Counted from the first letter of the stretch, positions 47,655 through 58,615 are shown. The stretch is 64,000 nucleotides of DNA from an uncultured Lutibacter sp. (GCF_947493565.1 NZ_CANLRG010000004.1:186001-250000), one strand, 5' to 3'. Notes: generated by a model from the letters alone, not told the origin. Numbers and translations: made by a program.

Positions 47655-47684
47655 CAAATCTATACATTAATTTTAAAAGAGCAA
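47655..47684 (-). promoter_or_regulatory. Promoter of the Phe/Tyr operon
   Basis: The minus strand has TTG (47682-47684), a 19-bp spacer and TAGATTTG (47655-47662), an exact match to the Flavobacterium consensus, 11 bases before the first ATG of the leader peptide. Confidence 0.85.
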
Positions 47685-48001
47685 TTTATTTTTAAAAAAA
47701 AATACAATTCTTATTATTTTAACAAAAAAATAAAATTTCATTAAACATTTCACAATATAACTTTTAAAAACTAAGAGAAATCTAATTTGATACTTCTTTT
47801 AAAGATTAATTATTTGTATATTTTTATAATTAATCATTACTTTAAGTAGCTTTTACTATATTAAATAGATAAATTTTTTCTAAAAAATACTATTTATATT
47901 AAAATTTAGTTACTCAAATAAAGTTTTAAATATTTATATTTAAATAGCCAGTAAAAACAAAAGTTCATTTAATTTTACGCTATCATCTATTACCGTTTTA
48001 T
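47685..48001. other. AT-rich intergenic region between divergent operons
   Basis: Over 300 bases of very AT-rich DNA between the aromatic promoter and the capsule phosphatase gene. TAATTTTA near 47969-47976 is one mismatch from a -7 element for the plus strand. I see no ORF, hairpin or repeat worth calling. Confidence 0.4.
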
Positions 48002-48739
48002 ATGCTATCATTATTTAAAAAGAAAACACCTATTATTCATTTATTCCCCAAAGAGTTTGTGGATATCCATTGTCATTTATTATCCAATATTGATGATGGA
48101 ACAAAGAGTTTAAATGAAGCTATTTCACTTATTAAAAGAATGCACAATTACGGTATTAAGAATTTTATATGTACACCTCATATTATGGGTGGTGTTTGGG
48201 AAAATTCAAAGGAGAGTATTTTAACCAAATTAGCAGAATTACAAAATGAATTAAATTTACAAGGGCTTAAAGATATTTCAATTAAAGCCGCTGCTGAATA
48301 TATGTTAGATGAGAACTTTGACAAACTCTTAAAAACTAAAGATTTATTGACACTTAAAGATCATTTTATTTTAATTGAGTTATCGTATTTTAATCCGCCT
48401 CTAAATTTATACGAACAACTATTTAACATTCGAATTGCAGGATATAAGCCTATATTAGCCCACCCTGAAAGATACTCCTATTTCCATCATAATTTTGAAG
48501 AATATTCCAAACTTAAAGAAGCTGGGTGTTTATTCCAATTAAATTTATTATCACTATCAAAATACTACGGAGAGTCTATTCAAAAAACAGCTTTTAAACT
48601 TTTAAAACAAGGTTTTATAGATTTTGTTGGCACCGATACTCACAATAATAGGCATTTAAATTATTTAGAAAAAATAAATAATGTGAAAGCTGTTAAAATG
48701 GTTCGTCCAATTTTAAAAAACAATGTTTTGTTTCAATAA
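48002..48739 (+). CDS. Capsule-type tyrosine-protein phosphatase (CpsB/YwqE, PHP family)
   Basis: The 245-residue protein is a PHP-fold metallophosphatase with DIHCHLLSNIDDGT (21-34), CTPHIM, AHPERY and GTDTHN motifs that bind the metal ions. Family members dephosphorylate tyrosine kinases that control polysaccharide chain length (Wzc type). No such kinase lies in the window. It faces away from the Phe/Tyr operon and converges with the sugar locus. Confidence 0.9.
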   Translation: MLSLFKKKTPIIHLFPKEFVDIHCHLLSNIDDGTKSLNEAISLIKRMHNYGIKNFICTPHIMGGVWENSKESILTKLAELQNELNLQGLKDISIKAAAEYMLDENFDKLLKTKDLLTLKDHFILIELSYFNPPLNLYEQLFNIRIAGYKPILAHPERYSYFHHNFEEYSKLKEAGCLFQLNLLSLSKYYGESIQKTAFKLLKQGFIDFVGTDTHNNRHLNYLEKINNVKAVKMVRPILKNNVLFQ

Positions 48740-48769
48740 TTTTAAAAGAATTAATTGTAGGTTGTTGAT

Positions 48770-50644
48770 TTAAAAATCCAGTTTTTCATACGCAGAGTTG
48801 TTGGATTTAAATTCTGGAACAATTTCTTTCATTTTAATCACCGTATTTTTATCATCCAATTGTTCATTTAATTTACATAGTTCATTTATATTGCAAATTA
48901 TTTCATTTGCATTAAACTTTTTAACTTTGGCTATGAGTATTTTTTTATGGTGTGTAACTGTTGTGGTTTCATCAGTTCTTAAAACTTCTTCATAAATTTT
49001 TTCACCAGCCCTTAAACCTGTAATTTTTATATCAATATCATCAGGAAATTTTAAGCCTGATAAATGTATCATATTTAGTGCTAAATCGTAAATTTTAATA
49101 GAATTCCCCATATCAAACACAAATATTTCGCCTCCATTTCCCATAACTCCAGCTTCAATAACTAACTGACAAGCCTCAGAAACTGTCATAAAAAACCTTG
49201 TGACATCTTTATGGGTTACAGTTATGGGGCCTCCATTTTTTATTTGAGATTTAAACAAATGAATAACGGATCCGTTAGAACCTAATACATTTCCAAAACG
49301 AGTGGTTATAAATTTTGTATTCCCTTCTTGTTGCAAACTATTTATGTACATTTCTGCAACTCTTTTGGTTGCCCCCATAATACTAGTTGGATTTACCGCT
49401 TTATCGGTTGATACCAATACAACCTTATTTACTTTATATTTTAATGAAATATCTGCAATAATTTTAGTTCCTAAAACATTGGTGCTAACAGCTTCATAAG
49501 GATTTTCTTCCATAAAAGGAACATGTTTGTAGGCTGCTGCATGAAAAACAATTTGAGGTTTAATTTTTTTAAACACTTCCTCCATTCGTTTGCTATTTCT
49601 AATATCCGCTACTATAGCTGTAATATTTTTATTTTTTTTATGTATAAAATATTGTTGAAGATTATAAAGACTAGATTCTGCACTATCAATTAACACAAGG
49701 TTTTTAAAATTATAATTTGCAATTTGTTTAGCAATTTCACATCCTATAGATCCTGCAGCACCTGTTATAACAATAACTTTTCCATTAAATTCTGTTTTTA
49801 AATTTGGGTTGTTCAATTGAATTGAGGTTCTTCCTAACAAATCTTCAATCTTTAAAGGTGTAATTTGTTGAGTTTTTAATGTATTTGCAATCCAGTTTTT
49901 GGTAGTAGGAACAATTTTTATTTTTACTGGTAACTTTGATAATGTATTTACAATTTGAAGTAATTGATTAGGTTTTATTAGTTGACAAGCAATTATAATT
50001 TCATCAATTTTTTTTGTAAAAACAAACTCATTATCAACCTCTTTAAAATTAAAAATTCTTAAACCATACAATTCATTATTAACTTTCTTGATATTATTTT
50101 CAATAAAACCAATTACATTTAATTTGTAAATAGTTTCTTCTGTTAACACCTTATATGTTATTTTACCCAACTCTCCAGTACCATAAATAAGAACTCTTTT
50201 CTCGTATTTTACATCTGAAATTATCAAATAATACAATTCTTTATACAAAAATCTACTTATTATAAAGAACAATTGGCTCAAAATAAAATGAATAAAAACA
50301 ACTGAAAAAGAAAGATCCGAAAAACTAACAATTGATAATTTTGGACTTACAAACATCAGTCCAATAACAACCAACATGATTAATAAATTGGATTTAGTGA
50401 TGCGTATCAAATTTTTAAAATCTGATTGTCTAACTATCCCTTTATAAGACCCTACAAATAAAAAACTAATACAAGCAATAATTAAGTACCATATAACATA
50501 AAATACCAGCGTAGTAGCTGGCATGTTAAATTTAAAATTGGATGCAATTAAAACAGTTAAAATAAAAGTGATAACAAGAATGTTGATATCAAACAACAAT
50601 ACTAAATAACGGAGGGTATTATTATTAATTATTTTTTTTAGCAT
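48770..50644 (-). CDS. Membrane nucleoside-diphosphate-sugar 4,6-dehydratase (CapD/PglF/FlaA1 type)
   Basis: The 624-residue protein has four N-terminal membrane helices (within about 13-130), a first nucleotide-binding motif GTGELGK near 155 and a catalytic SDR domain with ITGAAGSIGCEI near 287, AAAYKHVPFMEENP and SIMGATK, where Met stands in place of the usual Tyr, as in this class. It likely makes UDP-4-keto-6-deoxy-GlcNAc for a bacillosamine- or FucNAc-type sugar. It ends the rhamnose-containing operon. Confidence 0.9.
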   Translation of the reverse strand: MLKKIINNNTLRYLVLLFDINILVITFILTVLIASNFKFNMPATTLVFYVIWYLIIACISFLFVGSYKGIVRQSDFKNLIRITKSNLLIMLVVIGLMFVSPKLSIVSFSDLSFSVVFIHFILSQLFFIISRFLYKELYYLIISDVKYEKRVLIYGTGELGKITYKVLTEETIYKLNVIGFIENNIKKVNNELYGLRIFNFKEVDNEFVFTKKIDEIIIACQLIKPNQLLQIVNTLSKLPVKIKIVPTTKNWIANTLKTQQITPLKIEDLLGRTSIQLNNPNLKTEFNGKVIVITGAAGSIGCEIAKQIANYNFKNLVLIDSAESSLYNLQQYFIHKKNKNITAIVADIRNSKRMEEVFKKIKPQIVFHAAAYKHVPFMEENPYEAVSTNVLGTKIIADISLKYKVNKVVLVSTDKAVNPTSIMGATKRVAEMYINSLQQEGNTKFITTRFGNVLGSNGSVIHLFKSQIKNGGPITVTHKDVTRFFMTVSEACQLVIEAGVMGNGGEIFVFDMGNSIKIYDLALNMIHLSGLKFPDDIDIKITGLRAGEKIYEEVLRTDETTTVTHHKKILIAKVKKFNANEIICNINELCKLNEQLDDKNTVIKMKEIVPEFKSNNSAYEKLDF

Positions 50645-50646
50645 TC

Positions 50647-51780
50647 TTAGAACTTTTTAAGCACCTCAATTATTCTACCCAAATCTTTCTCTGTTAAATT
50701 TGAACTACTAGGTAAACATAATCCTTTTTCAAATAAATTTTCTGAAACTCCACTAATATAAGCTTTGCAGTTTTTAAAAACAGGTTGTAAATGCATAGGT
50801 TTCCACAAAGGTCTAGATTCAATATTTTTAATTTCTAAAGCTTTTCTAATTTTTTCTCTTGTTTGAAAAGATGGTGTTTGAATAGTGGTTAACCATCTAT
50901 TAGATTTAAACCCTTTTGGCTCTTCCAAAAACTTAAAATCTAAATTTTTCAACTCTTCAAAATACCTATCAAAAATTCTTCTTCTCGTCTTAACCCTATC
51001 TTCTAAAACCTCTAGCTGTCCTTTTCCTATTCCAGCTAATACATTGCTCATCCTATAATTATATCCTATTTGAGAATGTTGAAAATGAGGTGCTTGATCT
51101 TTAGCTTGTGTTGCTAAATAAATTGCTTTCTCTTTTTCTTTTTCAGAATTCACAATTAATGTCCCCCCGCCAGAAGTTGTTATAATTTTATTACCATTAA
51201 AAGAAAAAACACCATACAAACCAAAAGTTCCACAGTATTTCTCATCTACTTTACTTCCCAAAGCTTCTGCACTATCTTCAACAATTGGTATGTTATATTT
51301 TTTACCAATTATTGAAATTTGTTGTGCTTTGTATGGCATCCCGTATAAATGTACTGCAATAATTGCTTTTGGTTTAACACCTTTTAAAATCCTTTCTTTT
51401 ATTGCCTCTTCCAATAACATTGGGCACATATTCCAAGTATCTTTTTCACTATCCACAAAAACTGGTTTAGCACCTAAATAAACAATTGGATTTGCTGAAG
51501 CTGAAAACGTAAAACTTTGGCACAAAACCTCATCTCCAACACCAACACCAGCCATAATTAAAGCTAAATGTATTGCTGCTGTTCCAGAATTTAGAGCTAC
51601 AACATATTTATTTTCTTTAATATAATTTTGAAGCCCTTGTTCAAAATCAGTTATATTTGAGCCTAAAGGGGCTACCCAATTACTATCAAGAGCTTCTTGT
51701 ACATACGTTTGTTCATTCTGCCCTAAATGAGGAGATGAAAGCCATATTTTTTTTTCTTTATTTGCTAAGTTAGATTCCAC
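50647..51780 (-). CDS. PLP-dependent sugar aminotransferase (PglE/EpsN-like)
   Basis: The 377-residue DegT-family protein has ALNSGTAAIHLAL, EDSAEALGS and the PLP lysine in FSFNGNKIITTSGGG. With the CapD-type dehydratase 2 nt downstream it probably makes a UDP-4-amino-4,6-dideoxy sugar. The acetyltransferase that normally follows (PglD/EpsM) is absent here. It differs from the WbpE-like enzyme at 33945. Confidence 0.88.
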   Translation of the reverse strand: MESNLANKEKKIWLSSPHLGQNEQTYVQEALDSNWVAPLGSNITDFEQGLQNYIKENKYVVALNSGTAAIHLALIMAGVGVGDEVLCQSFTFSASANPIVYLGAKPVFVDSEKDTWNMCPMLLEEAIKERILKGVKPKAIIAVHLYGMPYKAQQISIIGKKYNIPIVEDSAEALGSKVDEKYCGTFGLYGVFSFNGNKIITTSGGGTLIVNSEKEKEKAIYLATQAKDQAPHFQHSQIGYNYRMSNVLAGIGKGQLEVLEDRVKTRRRIFDRYFEELKNLDFKFLEEPKGFKSNRWLTTIQTPSFQTREKIRKALEIKNIESRPLWKPMHLQPVFKNCKAYISGVSENLFEKGLCLPSSSNLTEKDLGRIIEVLKKF

Positions 51781-51833
51781 AATTAAAACTACAGTTTTTT
51801 TATGGTTTATTGTTTTCTAATAAATTAAAAAAA

Positions 51834-52400
51834 TTATAAATGAGGATTTAAGAGTACTTTTATACTCTTGCATATTAATTTTATATCTCCCCAAAAAGAT
51901 TGGTTGTAGTAATAATTTAAATTTAAATGTACTTTTTCTGGGAATAAAACCTCATCATTATATTTTAAAGGATTTGTTTGTTTAGCTAACAAATCTTCTT
52001 CATTTGCATATTTTAAGGCTGCTTCACTTATTAAACCAGGCTTCAACTGTAATATTTTAATATTCTCTCCTTTCAAAGCATCATAATAACCTGGTAAATC
52101 TGGTCTTGGCCCTACAAAACTCATATTTCCTATCAAAATATTAATTAATTGTGGTGTTTCATCCAATTTATATTTTCTGAAAAATGCCCCAACTTTTGAT
52201 ATTTTGTTAGTATTTAAATGCAAAGTTCTAAATTTGAAAATTTTAAATTGTTTACCAAATTGTCCCACACGATTTTGAATAAAAATTCCATTTGAATTTG
52301 TATCAACACCTGCCATAAGCCATATGATAATTATAAATGGCCATCCTATAGTTAGACTAACAATTGCTAAAACAACATCAAAAATTCGCTTTAAAAACAC
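51834..52400 (-). CDS. Initiating sugar phosphate transferase (PglC/EpsL-like)
   Basis: The 188-residue bacterial sugar transferase has one N-terminal hydrophobic segment (about 8-30), FKFRTL, KYKLDETPQLINIL and VGPRPDLPGY. It transfers a sugar phosphate to undecaprenyl phosphate and starts glycan assembly. The start codon appears to be GTG at 52400; I see no in-frame ATG close by. It is the only glycosyl-type transferase in this locus. Confidence 0.9.
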   Translation of the reverse strand: MFLKRIFDVVLAIVSLTIGWPFIIIIWLMAGVDTNSNGIFIQNRVGQFGKQFKIFKFRTLHLNTNKISKVGAFFRKYKLDETPQLINILIGNMSFVGPRPDLPGYYDALKGENIKILQLKPGLISEAALKYANEEDLLAKQTNPLKYNDEVLFPEKVHLNLNYYYNQSFWGDIKLICKSIKVLLNPHL

Positions 52401-52435
52401 TTTAAATATGTATATTATTTTAAAACTCTCAGCAC

Positions 52436-53422
<987 letters not shown>

Positions 53423-53427
53423 TTAAA

Positions 53428-54711
53428 TTAAAGTTTTCCATTTACTTTACAAGGTAACACTCCTTTTACATCATAAATTACTCCATTTTTGCTAAGGTAG
53501 GAATCGAAATTTATTTGTAAAAACTCTTGATGTGCCACTGCCAAAACAATACCGTCGTAAGTTTTTTTAGGTATTTTTTGAACAGTTTTTATTTGATATT
53601 CTTGTTGTACTTCATTTGGATTAGCCCAAGGGTCAAACACCGTTACGTTGGTTCCAAAATCTTCCAACTGTTTAACAACATCAACAACTTTTGTATTTCT
53701 AACATCAGGACAGTTTTCTTTAAAAGTAATTCCTAAAACTAATATTTGCGCATTTTTAATTTCAATATCATTTTTAACAAACAGTTTAATTACTTCTGAA
53801 GCTACATACTGTCCCATACTATCATTCATTCTTCTTCCAGCCAATATAATTTCAGGATGATAACCTACTTCTTGTGCTTTTTGAGCTAGATAATAAGGAT
53901 CAACACCAATACAATGTCCACCAACTAAACCTGGTTGAAACTTTAAAAAGTTCCACTTTGTTGATGCAGCTTCTAAAACTGCTTGAGTATCTATATTTAA
54001 TAGGTTAAATATTTTTGCTAATTCATTTACAAAAGCAATATTAATATCTCTTTGAGAGTTTTCAATAACTTTTGCCGCTTCTGCCACCTTAATAGAAGGG
54101 GCTAAATGAGTTCCAGCTGAAATTACTGAAGCGTAAAGGTTATTTACCTTTTCACCAATTTTTTTGGTTGAACCTGAAGTTACTTTTAAAATTTTATCGA
54201 CTGTGTGTTCTTTGTCTCCTGGATTGATACGTTCAGGAGAATATCCAACAAAAAAGTCTTTATTAAAAGTTAACTCTGAAGCCCTCTCTAAAATTGGCAC
54301 ACATACCTCTTCTGTTGCGCCTGGATAAACTGTAGACTCATAAATTACAACATCGCCTTTTTTTAAGACACTACCAACCGTTTCACTAGATTTTATTAAT
54401 GGAATTAAATTTGGTTTATTATTTTTATCCACAGGTGTTGGAACGGTAACAATATAATAATTACAATTGGTTAAATCACTGATGTTGTTTGTACAATAAA
54501 GTCCTTTATTAGTGGAAGAAACATCAACCAAAACTTCACTTAAAGTTTTAGAATTAACCTCTAATGTAACATCTAACCCTTTTTTTAATTCAGTTACTCT
54601 TTTTTGATTAATATCATAACCTATTACCGAATATTTTGTAGCAAATAAACGAGCTAATGGTAACCCAACATACCCTAAACCTATAACAGCAATTTTAATA
54701 GTTTCTTTCAT
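53428..54711 (-). CDS. Nucleotide-sugar 6-dehydrogenase (UDP-GlcNAc/ManNAc type, WbpA/TviB-like)
   Basis: The 427-residue protein has the [15 protein letters not shown]ossmann loop and the catalytic cysteine in [14 protein letters not shown], the form seen in dehydrogenases of N-acetylated UDP-sugars rather than in Ugd. It is 6 nt from rfbB and 5 nt from the WbpB-like gene. Confidence 0.9.
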   Translation of the reverse strand: MKETIKIAVIGLGYVGLPLARLFATKYSVIGYDINQKRVTELKKGLDVTLEVNSKTLSEVLVDVSSTNKGLYCTNNISDLTNCNYYIVTVPTPVDKNNKPNLIPLIKSSETVGSVLKKGDVVIYESTVYPGATEEVCVPILERASELTFNKDFFVGYSPERINPGDKEHTVDKILKVTSGSTKKIGEKVNNLYASVISAGTHLAPSIKVAEAAKVIENSQRDINIAFVNELAKIFNLLNIDTQAVLEAASTKWNFLKFQPGLVGGHCIGVDPYYLAQKAQEVGYHPEIILAGRRMNDSMGQYVASEVIKLFVKNDIEIKNAQILVLGITFKENCPDVRNTKVVDVVKQLEDFGTNVTVFDPWANPNEVQQEYQIKTVQKIPKKTYDGIVLAVAHQEFLQINFDSYLSKNGVIYDVKGVLPCKVNGKL

Positions 54712-54717
54712 TTATTA

Positions 54718-55734
54718 CTATTGATTTTTATATTTTTCAATATACCATTTTACTGTTTTTAAAATACCTGTTTCAAAATTTTCATCAGCTTTCCAACCTA
54801 ATTCATTTTTAATTTTAGAAGCATCAATGGCGTATCTGAAATCGTGGCCAGCTCTATCTTCAACATAGGTAATTTGATCTTTATAGCTTTTATTTGGTAA
54901 AGGCACTAATTCATCTAATAATTCGCAAATTTTATGAGCTATATAATTATTGGTTCGCTCATTTTCACCTCCAATGTTGTATACCTCTCCACTTTTTCCT
55001 TTATAAAATGCCAATTCAATTCCCTTACAATGATCTAATACATATAACCAATCTCTAATATTTTTTCCATCGCCATAAATTGGGATATCGTTACCTTGTA
55101 GCGCTTTTTTTACAACTGTTGGAATTAATTTCTCATTATTTTGTTTAGGCCCGTAATTATTTGAACAATTTGTTATTACAGTATTCATTCCATAAGTATG
55201 ATGGTAACTTCTAACTATTAAATCGCTACTTGCTTTGGATGCGCTATATGGTGAATTTGGTGCGTATGCTGTTTGTTCAGTAAACAATCCGGTTTCTCCT
55301 AAACTACCATAAACCTCGTCGGTAGAAACATGTAAAAAACGACTATTTTCGTATCCTTTTTTAATTACAAACGGTTTTTCCATCCAATATTTATAAGCAA
55401 CGTCAATTAGGGTAAATGTACCTAATACATTAGTTTTTACAAATATATCAGGATGAGCAATAGAATTATCAACATGTGATTCTGCGGCTAAATGAATTAC
55501 ATTGGTTATTATATGATGCTGAAAAATACGCTCTATTAAACCTCTGTCACAAATATCTCCTTTAATAAATGTAAAATTTTTAGCATTTTTTACCGTATTT
55601 AAATTAGCTTCATCACCAGCATAGGTTAACAAATCAAGTACAACAATTCTAAAATCAGGATATTTTTCAACAAAATATTCCACTAAATTTGAACCTATAA
55701 ATCCTGCTCCTCCTGTAATTAATATTGACTTCAT
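54718..55734 (-). CDS. rfbB: dTDP-glucose 4,6-dehydratase
   Basis: RfbB makes dTDP-4-keto-6-deoxyglucose. The 338-residue SDR has GGAGFIGSNLVE, the active site STDEVYGSLG and YSASKAS. It lies 3 nt after rfbD in the dTDP-rhamnose gene set. Confidence 0.96.
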   Translation of the reverse strand: MKSILITGGAGFIGSNLVEYFVEKYPDFRIVVLDLLTYAGDEANLNTVKNAKNFTFIKGDICDRGLIERIFQHHIITNVIHLAAESHVDNSIAHPDIFVKTNVLGTFTLIDVAYKYWMEKPFVIKKGYENSRFLHVSTDEVYGSLGETGLFTEQTAYAPNSPYSASKASSDLIVRSYHHTYGMNTVITNCSNNYGPKQNNEKLIPTVVKKALQGNDIPIYGDGKNIRDWLYVLDHCKGIELAFYKGKSGEVYNIGGENERTNNYIAHKICELLDELVPLPNKSYKDQITYVEDRAGHDFRYAIDASKIKNELGWKADENFETGILKTVKWYIEKYKNQ

Positions 55735-55737
55735 TTT

Positions 55738-56601
55738 TTAATTGATTAAGTTAATACACTTTTTTAAAGATGTTTCCCAATAAGGGATTTTTATATCAAA
55801 CGTTTGCTGTATTTTTTCAGTATTCAACAAGCTAAATTTTGGTCTTTTAGCTTTGGTTTTAAATTGTTGAGATGTTGTAGGTTCAATTTTACAAGTACGA
55901 TTAGAAATTTTAATTATTTCTTTTGCAAATTGATACCAACTACACTTTCCACTGTTTGCATAGTGAAATATTTGTACCCCTTCCGTTTGTAAAAATGGTA
56001 TTATTTTTAAAATGGCAGAAGCTAAATCTACTGCATATGTTGGAGATCCTATTTGGTCATTCACTACCGAAATACCATCCTTCTCTTCGCATAACTTTAA
56101 AATTGTTTTTACAAAGTTTTTTCCATGTGGAGCGTATAACCAAGACGTTCTTATAATTAAGGTATTTGGCGGGTTTATTTTTAAAAGCTCTTTTTCTCCT
56201 TCTAATTTACTATGTCCATATTTATTTTGGGGATTGGTTATGGCTATCTCTTTGTACGGAAATTCGGAAGTTCCATCAAAAACATAATCGGTAGAAATAT
56301 GAATTAATTTTAATTGATGTTTTTTGGTTAGTTGACCAATATTTTGAACTGCTAAGCAATTAATTTTGTAAGCAAGCTCTTCTTCATCTTCCGCTTTATC
56401 AACATTTGTATAAGCTGCACAATTAATTATTAAAGTAACCTTATTTTTAACAATATATTTTTCAAGCTCTTCAAAATCTAAAATATTTAGTGTATGCTTA
56501 TTGGTAAATAAAAACTTGAATTGAGGATACTCCTCTTTCTCTAAATTTACCAAAGACAACCCTAATTGACCTCCCGAACCTGTTACCAGAATAGTTTCCA
56601 T
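55738..56601 (-). CDS. rfbD: dTDP-4-dehydrorhamnose reductase
   Basis: RfbD gives dTDP-L-rhamnose in the last step. The 287-residue protein begins METILVTGSGGQLG and has STDYVFDG and the YGHSK active site. The frame extends into rfbC up to 56688; I chose the ATG at 56601, which has the family start and lies 4 nt after rfbC. Confidence 0.95.
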   Translation of the reverse strand: METILVTGSGGQLGLSLVNLEKEEYPQFKFLFTNKHTLNILDFEELEKYIVKNKVTLIINCAAYTNVDKAEDEEELAYKINCLAVQNIGQLTKKHQLKLIHISTDYVFDGTSEFPYKEIAITNPQNKYGHSKLEGEKELLKINPPNTLIIRTSWLYAPHGKNFVKTILKLCEEKDGISVVNDQIGSPTYAVDLASAILKIIPFLQTEGVQIFHYANSGKCSWYQFAKEIIKISNRTCKIEPTTSQQFKTKAKRPKFSLLNTEKIQQTFDIKIPYWETSLKKCINLIN

Positions 56602-56605
56602 CAAA

Positions 56606-57166
56606 TTAATAAATTGTTTCAAATACTTTTGCCTCTTTAAATACTGGTTGATTTTTATCTTTATCTGAAATACATAAATTATCGTCAATAACTTGCCAAT
56701 TGATATTTAAATCAGAATCGTTATATAAAATTCCTGCTTCAGATTTTTTGTGGTAATAATTGTCAACTTTATAACTAAAAATAGCTTCGTTACTTAATAC
56801 TTTATAGCCATGAGCAAATCCTTTAGGAATAAATAATTGATGCTTATTTTCATCACTCAATTCAACGGCCACATAGTGACCAAATGTTGAAGAGTTTTTT
56901 CTAATATCCACTGCTACATCCAATACTTTTCCATAAATAACCCTCACCAATTTAGATTGTGCAAATGGTGGTAACTGATAATGCAACCCTCTTAAAACTC
57001 CTTTTACTGATTTAGATTCATTATCTTGACAAAATTTCACCTGATACCCTAAAAAATTTTCAAAAGCTTCTTTTTTAAAACTTTCAAAAAAATAACCTCT
57101 TTTATCATAAAAAACAGTAGGTTTACATAAAACTACATCTGGTATGGCTGTTCTACTAAATTCCAA
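56606..57166 (-). CDS. rfbC: dTDP-4-dehydrorhamnose 3,5-epimerase
   Basis: RfbC is a cupin-fold epimerase. The 186-residue protein shows DKRGYFFESF, the catalytic region LRGLHYQLPPFAQ and PKGFAHGY. The start codon appears to be TTG at 57166, 7 nt after rfbA, which gives the family N-terminus MEFSRTAIPDV; I see no in-frame ATG that fits. Confidence 0.94.
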   Translation of the reverse strand: MEFSRTAIPDVVLCKPTVFYDKRGYFFESFKKEAFENFLGYQVKFCQDNESKSVKGVLRGLHYQLPPFAQSKLVRVIYGKVLDVAVDIRKNSSTFGHYVAVELSDENKHQLFIPKGFAHGYKVLSNEAIFSYKVDNYYHKKSEAGILYNDSDLNINWQVIDDNLCISDKDKNQPVFKEAKVFETIY

Positions 57167-57173
57167 TAGTGTA

Positions 57174-58046
57174 TTATTTTGCTACGCGAAGTAAATACTC
57201 CCCATATTCGTTATTTTTATATTCTTTAGCTAAAGCTATTAATTGTTCTTTGGTGATAAAGCCATTTTCAAATGCTATTTCTTCAATACAGGCAATTTTT
57301 AAGCCTTGCCTTTTTTCTATTGTTTGAATAAAGTTTGAAGCTTCTAATAAAGAATCTTGTGTTCCTGTATCTAGCCAAGCATATCCTCTACCCATTAATT
57401 TCATTTTTAAATTGCCTTTTTCCAAATATGTTTGATTTACAGTAGTAATTTCTAATTCACCTCTTTCGCTTGGTTTTATTTCTTTTGCAATTTTAACTAC
57501 CGAATTAGGATAAAAGTACAACCCTACTACAGCATAATTACTTTTTGGGTTTTTGGGTTTTTCTTCAATACTAACCACATTTTTATTTATGTCAAACTCC
57601 GCAACTCCATATCGTTGAGGTTCGTGAACATAATATCCAAAAATAGTAGCATTTTGTTCTTCTGAAACATTTTTTACAGCCTTACTAAGTAGCTTTTCTA
57701 TACCAGCACCATAAAAAATATTATCTCCTAAAATTAAACAAACATCATCATTCCCAATAAACTCCTCACCTAAAATAAAAGCTTGAGCCAAACCATCAGG
57801 TGAATGCTGTTCTATATAAGAAAATTTTAATCCCAGTGAAGTGCCATTACCCAACAGTTTTTTAAAGTTGGGTAAATCTTGAGGTGTTGAGATGATTAAA
57901 ATTTCTTTTATTCCAGCCAGCATTAAAACAGATAATGGATAATAAATCATAGGTTTATCATATACTGCCAACAATTGCTTTGATGTTCCTTTGGTAATAG
58001 GATACAGCCTTGTTCCTGAGCCACCTGCTAGTATAATTCCTTTCAT
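57174..58046 (-). CDS. rfbA: Glucose-1-phosphate thymidylyltransferase
   Basis: RfbA activates glucose-1-phosphate with dTTP, the first step to dTDP-rhamnose. The 290-residue protein has [28 protein letters not shown] and AWLDTGT. It leads the operon rfbA-C-D-B and the sugar genes after it. A near-consensus TATTTTCG on the minus strand (58071-58078) is the probable -7 element. Confidence 0.97.
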   Translation of the reverse strand: MKGIILAGGSGTRLYPITKGTSKQLLAVYDKPMIYYPLSVLMLAGIKEILIISTPQDLPNFKKLLGNGTSLGLKFSYIEQHSPDGLAQAFILGEEFIGNDDVCLILGDNIFYGAGIEKLLSKAVKNVSEEQNATIFGYYVHEPQRYGVAEFDINKNVVSIEEKPKNPKSNYAVVGLYFYPNSVVKIAKEIKPSERGELEITTVNQTYLEKGNLKMKLMGRGYAWLDTGTQDSLLEASNFIQTIEKRQGLKIACIEEIAFENGFITKEQLIALAKEYKNNEYGEYLLRVAK

Positions 58047-58070
58047 TTTAAATAGGTTTAAGCTATTATG

Positions 58071-58078
58071 CGAAAATA
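58071..58078 (-). promoter_or_regulatory. Probable -7 element of the rfb operon
   Basis: TATTTTCG on the minus strand has one mismatch from TAnnTTTG and lies 24 nt before the rfbA ATG. The -33 region has no clear TTG. Confidence 0.4.
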
Positions 58079-58293
58079 ACTATTTATATCCTATTTTAAT
58101 GATTATTCAATCTTAAATTATTTGAATTAAGGTTGACTCTTCAAAATTTAAATGATGATTAGAAAATAACTCTCCAACTTCACTCTAAATAAATAGTTAG
58201 TTTTCATTAACAAATAGCGTATTTTTATAAACAAATGGATGATTTTAATCAATAAACGGTATATTTTTTGGATTTTTCAATTTTATTTTGTTA
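58079..58293. other. AT-rich divergent control region
   Basis: This stretch between rfbA and the 49-residue ORF holds loosely repeated AACAAATAGCG / AACAAATGG / ATAAACGG units between 58206 and 58262 but no ORF or hairpin I can support. The repeats are too degenerate to call. Confidence 0.3.
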
Positions 58294-58326
58294 TTTTAAC
58301 ATTCGTTAAAAACGAAGCTATTTTTG
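58294..58326 (+). promoter_or_regulatory. Palindrome and -7 element in front of the 49-residue ORF
   Basis: TTTTAAC (58294-58300) and GTTAAAA (58305-58311) form a perfect inverted repeat with a 4-base spacer, 7 bp upstream of the consensus -7 element TATTTTTG (58319-58326). No TTG stands at the proper -33 distance, so the palindrome could be an operator or activator site. The ATG follows 31 nt after the -7 element. Confidence 0.5.
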
Positions 58327-58357
58327 AATAGAATAAACCAACACCAAACTCTTTTTT

Positions 58358-58507
58358 ATGAAATCTATATATTTAAATGAAAGTTGCTCTTCAAAATCTA
58401 TTAGCGAGTTTGCCAAAAAAACATACAAAACCTATTTTGAACACTACAAATCAAGGAATCTCACTCCAATGCCATTAGAAGAGTTTATAAAAAATTACCG
58501 CAGCTAA
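58358..58507 (+). CDS. Small protein of 49 residues, unknown function
   Basis: The ORF has ATG at 58358 and TAA at 58505. The product is soluble, fairly basic and rich in Lys, Ser and Tyr (SEFAKKTYKTYFEHYKSR), with a short C-terminal LEEFIKNYR helix. It has no signal peptide or membrane segment. A consensus -7 element and a palindrome lie upstream and a bidirectional terminator 78 nt downstream, so it looks like a real single-gene unit. I recognise no family. Confidence 0.6.
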   Translation: MKSIYLNESCSSKSISEFAKKTYKTYFEHYKSRNLTPMPLEEFIKNYRS

Positions 58508-58584
58508 ATTTCTTAATCAACAAAATTATTTAGCCCTTTTTGAGAGTGAAAATTGTATGAATGAACGCTTTTTTATAAAGCAAT

Positions 58585-58615
58585 AAAAAAAGCATCTCAA
58601 TTGAGATGCTTTTTT
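58585..58615. terminator. Bidirectional terminator of tRNA-Asp copy 1 and the small ORF
   Basis: GCATCTCAA and TTGAGATGC (58592-58609) form a perfect 9-bp palindrome flanked by A7 and T6, so it works in both directions. Confidence 0.85.

Noticed and set aside
56012-56287. 91-residue plus-strand ORF opposite rfbD
   Set aside because: Shadow of rfbD with no start signal or family resemblance.
58206-58262. Degenerate AACAAAT-type repeats upstream of the 49-residue ORF
   Set aside because: Units vary in both sequence and spacing and are expected by chance in such AT-rich DNA.
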